This document shows positions 16,300-25,799 of a DNA stretch of 48,090 bases, in pieces. The DNA comes from Desulfobulbaceae bacterium (GTDB lineage Bacteria > Desulfobacterota > Desulfobulbia > Desulfobulbales > SURF-16). Position numbers and translations under genes: made by a program. Under the pieces are notes generated by a model. That model had not been told where the DNA came from. It worked only from the letters and a program-made list of their open reading frames with translations, and ran no database searches. The stretch is taken from NCBI GenBank assembly GCA_023230525.1, contig JALNXE010000027.1, positions 1 through 48,090 of the forward strand, read 5' to 3'. Numbering within the stretch: the first letter of the stretch is position 1; each line of letters opens with the position of its first letter.

Positions 16300-18414
16300 T
16301 CAGGCCTTGCCAAGCGCGGCCAGCCGGGCCGCCGCCTCCTGGCACTGCGGATCAAAACGGAGAATCTTCCGGTATATCTTTTCCGCCAGGCCGTGCTTGC
16401 CCCGCTTTTCATACAGGGCGGCCAGCTGGGTAAACAGACTGCTGTTCCTGCCATCCAGGGCCAGGGCCTTGCGCAACGCCCGCAAGGCGTCATCATATTC
16501 CCCCAAGCCCGTCAGCACCGCAGCCAGCCGGGACCAGTGCCGCCAGTCATCGTCAGCAAGCTCCACCGCCTGCCGGCAGAGGGCCAGGGCGATCTCATCC
16601 CCCTGCCGCTCCAGCAGGAAGAGTTCGCCGAGCATGCTCAGCGCCGCGGCATCCCGGGGATTGTGGCGGGCCGCCTTCTGCAGACAGGACATGGCCTTGC
16701 CATTCTCGCCCAGCCCCTTATAGGCCTCGCCCAGAAAACGGTGCACCGCGCCATGGCTGATATCCCGCACCCCACCCGGCCCCACCTGCTCACCCCGGCG
16801 CAGCACAGCCACCGCCGAGGCCCAGCGGCCCGTCTTGCAGTAGAGCTTGCCCAGCTGCAGCAGCAGATCGAAATTATCATCCTGTTCAGCCAGGGCCTTG
16901 TCGAAATTCTCCATGGCCTTGCCCTCTTCATCCGTGGCCAGGTAGGCAAAGCCGAGGTTGTACAGCGCCATGAAATTGGCGGGCTCTAGGGCCAGGGCCT
17001 GCTGGAAGAGGGGAATGGCCTTGCGGTACAGATTCATCTGGGCCAGGGTGACGGCCATGCTGTTCAGCAGATTGATATTGGCCGGATCAAGCTGCAGCCC
17101 CAGGCGGTACTCCTTGGCCGCCCGGGCCAGATCACCCTCGTTGTAATAGATGTCGCCGCTGATATTGAGACTGACCCCGTCAAAGACCGTCATGGTGCCC
17201 GGCCCGTAAAAGCCGGTGTGCAGCAGGGCCTTGCGGCAATTGCCCACCAGTTCCACCTTCTTGAAGCCATGATCCGGGTAGAGGGCGATGCCCAGGGAAA
17301 AACTGCCATTGCCGGCAGCGGCCCTGGCCTGGAAATCCCGGCCCCACGCCTCGGCAAGCTGCCGGTCAGCCCCGTCCAGATACACAAAGGCCTCATGCTC
17401 ATCGATCCGGATCAGCGGCGCAGCCCCGGTGTCCGGCCAGGAAACGCTCCCGCCTTCCGCGCCATGGTCTGCGTGCACCAGCAGCAGGGCAAAACCGCCG
17501 CTGTCCTGCCAGAGCCTGCGCAGTTCGTCAAAAACCTTTGCCGGCGGCGGGCAGAGGGGATGGGCGCTGCGGTTGCTCAGGGCCTGATGGGAACAGAGGG
17601 CAAAAGGTCCACGCTTGCGGGCAACACCCAGGGCGTTCCAGGCCTGGCCCAGAAATATCTCCACCGCAACCGCCTGCTCCTCGGCCAGACAGGACCTGAT
17701 GCCGATCCGGCTCCTGGCAAACCCCTCTCTTTTCAGCCAGCGCAGCAGCAGATCAGCCATCTTCATGGTCTGCCCCTCGCCGACCCCCTCCCAGAGAAGG
17801 CCAAAAATACCGCTGCCCAGATGGCAGGGGGTAAAGAGATGGCCGATGAGTGAGTCGAGAAAGGCGGCGCTCCTGGCAATGACCGCCAGGGCCTGTTCAC
17901 CATCCCGGGCCCGGGGATGAATCTCCAGCAGCAGCAGGGAAAAAGGCGGATTGCCGTTTTCCTGGGTGCGTTTCTTTTGCAGCAGGGCCTGCAGGCGGTT
18001 ATACAAAATGCGGCCGCCGGGCAGGCCGGTGACCGGATCAAGGGCGAATTGTTTCACCCTGGCCATTTCCGTGGAAATCAACCGGCTTTTTTCCAGCAGC
18101 AGGGATGAGGAGGAGTTCTGATAGGTGCCCGGCGGATTGTCCAGGATGGCGACACAGAAAAGAGCTTCCCCGTCCCACAGGGGCAGGTAGAGGTGCTCCA
18201 CCTCTCCGCCGTCCACCACCGGTTTCTGGGCATTGCGCACCATCTCCACCCCGGCCTTCCAGCCGTAATGCAGCTCGCCGCCCGGATGGGGTCCGACAAA
18301 ATGTACCTTGCGGCAGGGCAGCAACAGGCTGACGATCTCGGCAAATTCCAGGCCGAACAGATCAATGTCAGCCTCTTCAAGCTTCCGGCTGCTCCAGTCA
18401 AAAGGAAAGCTCAT
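16300..18414 (-). CDS. Degenerate double-GGDEF and TPR protein
   Basis: The 704-residue protein starts with a GAF-like segment, then a GGDEF-type domain opening with DPVTGLPGGRILYNRLQALL (about residue 126). A second GGDEF-like half ends in SLGIALYPDHGFKKVELVGN (about residue 394). Neither contains a GG(D/E)EF catalytic loop; the first reads LGSGIFGLLW at that spot. Cyclic-di-GMP synthesis is therefore not expected. From residue about 435 the protein is a run of about eight TPR repeats (GDIYYNEGDLARAAKEYRLG, ANINLLNSMAVTLAQMNLYR and others). Its start overlaps the selA stop (ATGA), so the two are translationally coupled. A scaffold or ligand-sensing role is an inference. Confidence 0.85.
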   Translation of the reverse strand: MSFPFDWSSRKLEEADIDLFGLEFAEIVSLLLPCRKVHFVGPHPGGELHYGWKAGVEMVRNAQKPVVDGGEVEHLYLPLWDGEALFCVAILDNPPGTYQNSSSSLLLEKSRLISTEMARVKQFALDPVTGLPGGRILYNRLQALLQKKRTQENGNPPFSLLLLEIHPRARDGEQALAVIARSAAFLDSLIGHLFTPCHLGSGIFGLLWEGVGEGQTMKMADLLLRWLKREGFARSRIGIRSCLAEEQAVAVEIFLGQAWNALGVARKRGPFALCSHQALSNRSAHPLCPPPAKVFDELRRLWQDSGGFALLLVHADHGAEGGSVSWPDTGAAPLIRIDEHEAFVYLDGADRQLAEAWGRDFQARAAAGNGSFSLGIALYPDHGFKKVELVGNCRKALLHTGFYGPGTMTVFDGVSLNISGDIYYNEGDLARAAKEYRLGLQLDPANINLLNSMAVTLAQMNLYRKAIPLFQQALALEPANFMALYNLGFAYLATDEEGKAMENFDKALAEQDDNFDLLLQLGKLYCKTGRWASAVAVLRRGEQVGPGGVRDISHGAVHRFLGEAYKGLGENGKAMSCLQKAARHNPRDAAALSMLGELFLLERQGDEIALALCRQAVELADDDWRHWSRLAAVLTGLGEYDDALRALRKALALDGRNSSLFTQLAALYEKRGKHGLAEKIYRKILRFDPQCQEAAARLAALGKA

Positions 18415-19844
18415 TTCTCCACCACCTCGAAAACCTCAAACAGCGCCGCGGCAAGCAGGGGTATTTCATCATCCGCCACGGTGCGCATATCCAGCAGCAG
18501 GGCATCATTTTCAATGCGGCCGATCACCGGCATGGAGGTCTCCCGCAGTTTCCGCTCCACCTCCGTCACCTTCATCACCTGGGGCCGCAGGGCCACCGCC
18601 CGGCTGGGCAGGTCCTGCTCCGGCATGGCCCCGCCGCCGACCCGGGAGGCAACCGGGACAATGCTCACCCCACAGCAATCCGCCAGCCCCTTGCGGATCC
18701 GGCGGATCAGCCTCGCGGCCCGGCGGCCGATCACCTCCGGCGCCATCCCCATCAGGGCCAGGGTGGGGATGGCGGTCAGCGCCTTCTCCTCATCGCCGTA
18801 AAGCCGCAAAATGGCCTCCAGCCCGGCCAGGGTGAATTTATCGATGCGCAGGGCCCGGTTGAGCGGATTTTTCTTGATACGGCCGATGATGTCACGCTTG
18901 CCGAGGATCAGGCCGGCCTGGGGGCCGCCCAGCAGCTTGTCGCCGCTGAAGGTCACCACATCAACCCCGGCCTTGACCACCTCGCCCACGGTGGGCTCCT
19001 TCTGCAGGCCGAAGCGGGTGAGGTCCACCAGACTGCCGCTGCCCAGATCCTCCATGACCGGCAGATTGTGCCTCCGGCCCAGCTCAACCATTTCCGGCAG
19101 ACTCACCTCGGAGGTGAAACCGATGATCCGGTAGTTGCTCGTATGAACTTTGAGCAGCAGGCCGGTCTGTTCATTGATGGCATTTTCATAATCCCGCAGA
19201 TGGGTCCTGTTGGTGGCGCCCACCTCGCGCAGAAAGGCCCCGCTTTTTTCCATCACCTCGGGGATACGGAACGAGCCGCCGATCTCCACCAGCTGGCCCC
19301 GGGAAACAATCACCTCACGATTCTTGGCCAGGGTATCCAGCGCCAGCAGCACCGCGGCGGCATTATTGTTGACCACCAGACCGGCTTCGGCCCCGGTCAG
19401 CTCGCAGAGCAGGTCCTCCACCAGAGAGTAGCGGCTGCCCCGCTTGCCGGTGGTGAGATCAAACTCCAGATTCGAATAACGGCTGCCCACCTTGATCAGG
19501 CCGTCCATGGCCTCCCGCGGCAAGAGCGAACGGCCCATATTGGTGTGGATGATGACCCCGGTGGCATTGATCACCGTGCGGAAATTGGGGGTCAGCTTGT
19601 CCTTGAGGCGTTTGTCGAATTTTGCCAGCAGCGCCTCGCGGCCAAGATCTTCCAGCTCGCGGGTCTGGCCTCCCAGAATAATCTCCCGCTCAAGGTTAAG
19701 AACCTCGCGGACGGCAGCCTTGATAAAACGCACCGGCGCCTGTATGTGGCCCACCCAGCCCAGGAATTCATCAACCTTGGGAATTGTCCGCAATAGCTCC
19801 TGCACTGAAGCCGGATGCGTCTTTGTTTCGTCCTGGTCAGCCAT
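18411..19844 (-). CDS. selA: L-seryl-tRNA(Sec) selenium transferase SelA
   Basis: SelA is the PLP enzyme that converts seryl-tRNA(Sec) to selenocysteinyl-tRNA(Sec), so this organism probably makes selenoproteins. The 477-residue protein shows IPKVDEFLGW at the N-terminus, NATGVIIHTNMGRSLLP, VNNNAAAVLLAL, SRGQLVEIGGSFRIPEV, and the PLP-lysine motif VVTFSGDKLLGGPQAGLILG near residue 300. GGAGGG lies just upstream of the ATG. No selB, selC or selD is visible in the window. The downstream gene is the degenerate GGDEF/TPR protein. Confidence 0.97.
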   Translation of the reverse strand: MADQDETKTHPASVQELLRTIPKVDEFLGWVGHIQAPVRFIKAAVREVLNLEREIILGGQTRELEDLGREALLAKFDKRLKDKLTPNFRTVINATGVIIHTNMGRSLLPREAMDGLIKVGSRYSNLEFDLTTGKRGSRYSLVEDLLCELTGAEAGLVVNNNAAAVLLALDTLAKNREVIVSRGQLVEIGGSFRIPEVMEKSGAFLREVGATNRTHLRDYENAINEQTGLLLKVHTSNYRIIGFTSEVSLPEMVELGRRHNLPVMEDLGSGSLVDLTRFGLQKEPTVGEVVKAGVDVVTFSGDKLLGGPQAGLILGKRDIIGRIKKNPLNRALRIDKFTLAGLEAILRLYGDEEKALTAIPTLALMGMAPEVIGRRAARLIRRIRKGLADCCGVSIVPVASRVGGGAMPEQDLPSRAVALRPQVMKVTEVERKLRETSMPVIGRIENDALLLDMRTVADDEIPLLAAALFEVFEVVEK

Positions 19845-19954
19845 ATACCCTCCACATGATCAATAAAACAGCCGCTGCTTAACCGCATTTTTTGCCGGCA
19901 ACGCTTTTTTCTACTGGAAAAAGCCGGGCAGCGCAAAATAATTCAAAGAGAATC

Positions 19955-19974
19955 AGGAGCCGTTACGAAATAAC
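19955..19974. repeat. Dispersed repeat copy (AGGAGCCGTTACGAAATAAC)
   Basis: This 20-mer upstream of selA recurs, inverted and with one mismatch, at 27,551-27,570 between cas4 and cas1. Its core GCCGTNACGAAAT is also in the murC-murB hairpin at 3698. A weaker inverted partner (ATTTCGGTACC) follows near 19,992. No promoter could be assigned in this 160-base gap. Confidence 0.6.
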
Positions 19975-20003
19975 CTCTGCTTTCTTGACCATTTCGGTAC
20001 CCC

Positions 20004-20375
20004 TCAGGCCAGGATTCTTTTGATCTCGCCTTTCAATTTTTCCGAGGTGAAAGGCTTGACGATAAACTCCACTTTCCCATGCAACTCCTCATATCTTCCC
20101 GCCCCTGGCCGCAGATAGGCCGACATGAAGAGCACCTTTGTGGCGGGATAGGTCCGCTTGAAAACCAACGCCAGATCCTCTCCACTCATTTCAGGCATAA
20201 CCACATCCGTCAGCAGCAGATCAACATTCCCATCGGCCATCTCAGCAAGCTCCAGACCCTTCCGTCCGCTCAAAGCCGTCTGCACATGGTAGCCGGTCGA
20301 GGCGAGTATATGCTCGATAATTTCCAGTACCGTCTCATCATCATCAATCACTAATATCTTATGCTTCTTCTTCAT
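20004..20375 (-). CDS. Stand-alone response-regulator receiver protein
   Basis: This is a single CheY-like receiver domain of 123 residues with no output domain. The acidic pocket (VIDDDETV), the phospho-acceptor aspartate in LLLTDVVMPEMSG, the switch serine in LFMSAYLRP and the lysine in FIVKPF are all present. The start at 20375 (MKKKHKILV) is preferred because GGGAG lies 6 bases upstream; a start 15 codons earlier is open but lacks a good site. No histidine kinase is adjacent, so the partner is unknown. The kinase at 43,221 is far away. Confidence 0.9.
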   Translation of the reverse strand: MKKKHKILVIDDDETVLEIIEHILASTGYHVQTALSGRKGLELAEMADGNVDLLLTDVVMPEMSGEDLALVFKRTYPATKVLFMSAYLRPGAGRYEELHGKVEFIVKPFTSEKLKGEIKRILA

Positions 20376-20519
20376 TTCTCTCCCTTCACGCACCGCAATC
20401 CAGCCGACATATTCACTCATCCCGGACTCTTCCCCACCAGAGCCGTAAATCAGCCGCTCGCAATTTTTCCCACTTTATCACAAGTGTCCTTGCCAGGGGA
20501 ATAGGCTATTAAAAATAAA

Positions 20520-20555
20520 CGTTCAAGCGTTTGAACGTGTAAGCGTTTCAGCGTA
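20520..20555. repeat. 8-bp-period intergenic repeat, copy 1
   Basis: Consecutive 8-mers CGTTCAAG, CGTTTGAA, CGTGTAAG and CGTTTCAG start at 20,520, 20,528, 20,536 and 20,544, with a partial fifth unit. The same periodic pattern recurs at six other sites between 36.5 and 40.1 kb. Nothing else was recognised in the 145 bases between the receiver gene and this array. Confidence 0.8.
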
Positions 20556-20643
20556 AACCCCCTTCAGGAAGTTTTCCCGGCGGCAATTCTCAGCAAATCC
20601 CCAACGAGAAAATCTTAGCCAGACAGTTGCAAGATGCAGCCGG

Positions 20644-20876
20644 TTAAAATACTATTCGCCGGTTGAACTCTTCGGCGAGTTGCAGCACTGCATCAGCGTT
20701 GCTGACAGACATAGGATTTTTGGTAATGGCTCCCCGGGCCAGGGATCAAGCTCTATCGTTTCTGCCGGTTTGTCGACAGGCTCGCTCACGGGTTCCGGTG
20801 TCCTCTGTTTCTTGTCCTGGGCCGGCATTTTCAATTGCGTTGAAGACCGCAATGTATCTTCTTTTTGTTCTGTCAT
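20644..20876 (-). pseudogene. Small protein gene with a probable frameshift near its end
   Basis: From the ATG at 20876 (MTEQKEDTLRSSTQ), with GGGAG 6 bases upstream, a proline- and charge-rich small protein reads to DPWPGEPLPK. The open frame then continues as an implausible cysteine-rich tail to 20,652. A single-base shift at the AAAAA run near 20,716 instead gives NPMSVSNADAVLQLAEEF ending at 20,644, which looks like a real amphipathic tail. This suggests one lost or gained A, either in the genome or in sequencing. The function is unknown. It lies between the receiver gene and the CRISPR array. Confidence 0.45.
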
Positions 20877-21002
20877 TTTATCTCCCATTGATGATGGTTG
20901 TTGCGGATTAAGCAGCACAAATTTAGCATTTCAATTCAGGGTCGGAAATACAAGACAGGCAATCCGATGCCATTAACTTAAGCATGTTCGCAGTTCTATG
21001 TC

Positions 21003-21027
21003 GTCACCCCGGCGAAAGCCGGGGTCG
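21003..21027. repeat. REP-like palindrome abutting the CRISPR array
   Basis: The sequence CACCCCGGCGAAAGCCGGGGT forms a near-perfect hairpin. A matching palindrome occurs in the MITE-like element at 42,853-42,875. It lies about 40 bases before the leader-distal first repeat of the array. The 189 bases between the small gene and the array hold nothing else recognisable. Confidence 0.7.
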
Positions 21028-21065
21028 CGAACCCCTGCAAAATTTCAGAGTAGTCTTGGTAGTGG

Positions 21066-24000
21066 GTTTCAATCCACGCCCCCGCGCGGGGGGCGACATA
21101 TCCAGCGGATTGACTGGACTTCCGGCACCATGTTTCAATCCACGCCCCCGCGCGGGGGGCGACATATCCAGCGGATTGACTGGACTTCCGGCACCATGTT
21201 TCAATCCACGCCCCCGCGCGGGGGGCGACGTCGATCATTGACCGGGCTTTGCGGGAATATCGGGTTTCAATCCACGCCCCCGCGCGGGGGCGACCATGTT
21301 GAAGGCGAATTCATTTGTTCCGCTGCTGTTTCAATCCACGCCCCCGCGCGGGGGGCGACCGCCCTATTCGGTTGGGTTCAGGCTTGGAGATTTGTTTCAA
21401 TCCACGCCCCCGCGCGGGGGGCGACGGTAGGGCTGGATCTGATCGCCGGATTCAGTGCTGTTTCAATCCACGCCCCCGCGCGGGGGGCGACTGAAAGGGT
21501 CAACAGGTTGTCAACATGCTGCACTGTTTCAATCCACGCCCCCGCGCGGGGGGCGACGTCAATAAGAGGAACAAGAGCACGGCAAACGGCCTTGTTTCAA
21601 TCCACGCCCCCGCGCGGGGGGCGACAAGTCGAGCGTGTCGCCGTTGTGATCCATGGGATGTTTCAATCCACGCCCCCGCGCGGGGGGCGACCTGGATAGA
21701 GGGCAATGGTATTTTTGTGAGTACGTGTTTCAATCCACGCCCCCGCGCGGGGGGCGACTGCTACAATGCTCTGAAGAGCGTTACGTGTGGCGGTTTCAAT
21801 CCACGCCCCCGCGCGGGGGGCGACGCTATCCCAGGACCCAGCAAGCGAACCAACACAGAGTTTCAATCCACGCCCCCGCGCGGGGGGCGACATGGTGTCG
21901 AGCGTCATCATAGCGATACATGATCCGTTTCAATCCACGCCCCCGCGCGGGGGGCGACATGTAATGGCAGATTTATTTGCAGACGAGATCCCTGTTTCAA
22001 TCCACGCCCCCGCGCGGGGGGCGACCCGCCAGATACTGACGATTGGTTGTACACTCTAGCCGTTTCAATCCACGCCCCCGCGCGGGGGGCGACACAATAA
22101 CCTCAACTCCGCACGTTCCAGGGACAAGTTTCAATCCACGCCCCCGCGCGGGGGGCGACTTCCCACAAAAAAGCCCTGCTGTAATCCACGAATGGTTTCA
22201 ATCCACGCCCCCGCGCGGGGGGCGACGCGCACCGACCCGAAAGCCTATCCTCGCACGCAAGTTTCAATCCACGCCCCCGCGCGGGGGGCGACCTATTTCT
22301 TTCTATCGGGAGGTTTTTTATGACACGTTTCAATCCACGCCCCCGCGCGGGGGGCGACCTCACTGCTATGGCTTTTGCCATTGCTGCATCGCGTTTCAAT
22401 CCACGCCCCCGCGCGGGGGGCGACTTTCCGGACCTGACCGGGCCTATCACGCAACGGTAGTTTCAATCCACGCCCCCGCGCGGGGGGCGACCTTTCTTCA
22501 TGCCAGTCTCAATCCAAACGCTTGAAGTTTCAATCCACGCCCCCGCGCGGGGGGCGACCAACCAATCGTCAGTATCTGGCGGGTTTGTGTCGAGTTTCAA
22601 TCCACGCCCCCGCGCGGGGGGCGACAAATTTCTGGTTTGCCGGCATGCCGATCTGCTTAAGTTTCAATCCACGCCCCCGCGCGGGGGGCGACCCTTCTCC
22701 CATGCAATTTGCAGGAGGCCCTGTAACGTTTCAATCCACGCCCCCGCGCGGGGGGCGACCAAGAATCTTGATTTTTTGCGCGGTCCTGATCATGGTTTCA
22801 ATCCACGCCCCCGCGCGGGGGGCGACCGCTTGATGACGGTTTTGTGACATGGAAAAGTGGTTTCAATCCACGCCCCCGCGCGGGGGGCGACATGACATCA
22901 AACGGATCGGTACTCATATGTTACGTTTCAATCCACGCCCCCGCGCGGGGGGCGACGCCACAGAGGTCGCACGGTACGCGGTAACGTTAGGGTTTCAATC
23001 CACGCCCCCGCGCGGGGGGCGACAGCCTCGCCCTGTGCTTTCCCCGTTGCCTCCTGCGTTTCAATCCACGCCCCCGCGCGGGGGGCGACCGGCTGGCCGT
23101 TTCTGCTTCCAGCCGCGCGATTGGTTTCAATCCACGCCCCCGCGCGGGGGGCGACGACATCAAACGGCTCGGTACTCATATGTTATTACGTTTCAATCCA
23201 CGCCCCCGCGCGGGGGGCGACCCTGGCGGGCGCGAGGGCTGCCGTCCCTGCCCTCGTTTCAATCCACGCCCCCGCGCGGGGGGCGACACGAACGCCTCTA
23301 TCTCACCCAGTGCCAATGCCTTGTTTCAATCCACGCCCCCGCGCGGGGGGCGACGTTTGCTGCTTTCATTCCCCCTCCTACAAGATTGTTTCAATCCACG
23401 CCCCCGCGCGGGGGGCGACGCAATTTCCGGACCGCGAATCATGTGGCAAAACCTGTTTCAATCCACGCCCCCGCGCGGGGGGCGACGCCTCAAGGTACTG
23501 CACCATAGTCTCATTATCCGGGTTTCAATCCACGCCCCCGCGCGGGGGGCGACGCGGCTGATCCGCATCTTCCAGTCGCGCGGCTGGTTTCAATCCACGC
23601 CCCCGCGCGGGGGGCGACTTTCCGGATTGACGGACACATTCATGAAAACGTGGTTTCAATCCACGCCCCCGCGCGGGGGGCGACGGAGGGGCAACATTTA
23701 TGTCCGGCAAATCAGACGAGTTTCAATCCACGCCCCCGCGCGGGGGGCGACTCCATCCGGCATTCTGTATTTCCGAATAGGTGTAGTTTCAATCCACGCC
23801 CCCGCGCGGGGGGCGACCATATTGCATTTGCCCCCCTGCGCAGTATGCCAAGTTTCAATCCACGCCCCCGCGCGGGGGGCGACCAGGTGTTACCCTGTGC
23901 CAATTGCGCAGGTGGTTGTTTCAATCCACGCCCCCGCGCGGGGGGCGACCAGGTATTGACATCAGAATCAGACATGTTTCCCTGTTTCAATCCACGCCCC

Positions 24001-25799
24001 CGCGCGGGGGGCGACGCAAATTTGTGGGATTGTCAACTGTTGGAATCGGTTTCAATCCACGCCCCCGCGCGGGGGGCGACGCAACGGAGGTTGCACGATA
24101 CGCGGTGACGTTCGGGTTTCAATCCACGCCCCCGCGCGGGGGGCGACCATAGCTTTTATGTTATCAATGCTTTACTTTGTTGTTTCAATCCACGCCCCCG
24201 CGCGGGGGGCGACAGCTGATTTAAAGCAATTTATCCCCTATCGCCTTGTTTCAATCCACGCCCCCGCGCGGGGGGCGACATGGATTCAAATCAAAAACAA
24301 ATCTTAAGACAAGTTTCAATCCACGCCCCCGCGCGGGGGGCGACGGGATGGTCATAGGGGATAGGGGTCATTTTTCCGGTTTCAATCCACGCCCCCGCGC
24401 GGGGGGCGACCCAGCTATGGAAGAAACAATTTATCAGGAGTGTATGTTTCAATCCACGCCCCCGCGCGGGGGGCGACGGGAATTTTATAGCTGGTTTTGA
24501 AACTTGGAGAGGTTTCAATCCACGCCCCCGCGCGGGGGGCGACATATTAAAATTTAAACAGTCTAAAGGATAAGACATGTTTCAATCCACGCCCCCGCGC
24601 GGGGGGCGACGACACATGTGTTTGTTGTTGATGATACAGGGGAAGTTTCAATCCACGCCCCCGCGCGGGGGGCGACTATAACCAAAAGTGTATGAATTTC
24701 TGGCATTGCGTGTTTCAATCCACGCCCCCGCGCGGGGGGCGACTTTTTCATTTTAAATTATCCATTACTGCATTTAATGTTTCAATCCACGCCCCCGCGC
24801 GGGGGGCGACTTAACAGCCTGCAATCTAATTCTAACAGGCATGTTTCAATCCACGCCCCCGCGCGGGGGGCGACGCTGATCTAAAAACAGAATGTCGACG
24901 ATGCGGTGTTTCAATCCACGCCCCCGCGCGGGGGGCGACTTAACCTTGCAGACGTTTGTTTTAGCGATTTTTACGTTTCAATCCACGCCCCCGCGCGGGG
25001 GGCGACCAGATTGTCAAAGAAAAGAGAGCCTGCCCACACGTTTCAATCCACGCCCCCGCGCGGGGGGCGACGTACGGCAACGCTTTCAGCGCCGCCGTAA
25101 CTGGCTGTTTCAATCCACGCCCCCGCGCGGGGGGCGACCCTGCGCCCTCGCCCTCGCCCTCGCCCTCGCCAGGGTTTCAATCCACGCCCCCGCGCGGGGG
25201 GCGACGACAGGCGTTTTGTGCCCACGTACATAGGCGACGTTTCAATCCACGCCCCCGCGCGGGGGGCGACCCACACGTAACGCTCTTCAGAGCATCGTAG
25301 CTGATGTTTCAATCCACGCCCCCGCGCGGGGGGCGACCCACACGTAACGCTCTTCAGAGCATCGTAGCTGATGTTTCAATCCACGCCCCCGCGCGGGGGG
25401 CGACGCCGCGCCTGCGCCTGTACAGACAGTGGCGGCTGTTTCAATCCACGCCCCCGCGCGGGGGGCGACCCTCGCCCTCGCCCTCGCCCTCGCCCGTGCC
25501 AGGGTTTCAATCCACGCCCCCGCGCGGGGGGCGACTCAACGCTCTTGATCTCTTCTGCTACAATGCTCTGTTTCAATCCACGCCCCCGCGCGGGGGGCGA
25601 CCACAATGTGGCATAACTAGTCACAGCCATGTCTTGTTTCAATCCACGCCCCCGCGCGGGGGGCGACACAATGTGGTAGAACTAGTCACGGCCATGTCTT
25701 GTTTCAATCCACGCCCCCGCGCGGGGGGCGACTATTCGGCCAGTGTATATAAAGGAGGTAAGAGAGTGTTTCAATCCACGCCCCCGCGCGGGGGGCGAC
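21066..25799 (-). CRISPR. Type I-C CRISPR array, 72 repeats and 71 spacers
   Basis: A 32-bp repeat, read on the plus strand as GTTTCAATCC...GGGGGGCGAC, occurs 72 times by hand count, with spacers of 32-36 bases. In the functional sense (minus strand) each repeat has a very GC-rich hairpin and ends GTGGATTGAAAC, as is typical for type I-C. Fifth-position variation is minimal: only the fourth repeat (21,264) is one G shorter. The leader is on the right, beside cas2, so the newest spacers are near 25,760. Spacers 1 and 2 are identical, as are 64 and 65; several others are near-duplicates or reverse-complement overlaps. The leader-distal repeat at 21,066 is not degenerate. Spacer numbers in this report run from the left. 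Confidence 0.99.

Noticed and set aside
18411..19844. Search for an adjacent tRNA(Sec) gene or in-frame TGA selenocysteine codons near selA
   Set aside because: No cloverleaf-like sequence or interrupted selenoprotein frame was recognised in the window.
20470..20500. TGGCAAG...CTTGTG resembling a sigma54 site upstream of the receiver gene
   Set aside because: The spacing between GG and the downstream dinucleotide is wrong and the GC of the -12 box is missing.
23090..23586. Spacers 30 and 38 as another homologous coding pair (QSRGWK and QPRDWK in reverse)
   Set aside because: Similarity covers only about 18 bases and does not extend; chance cannot be excluded.
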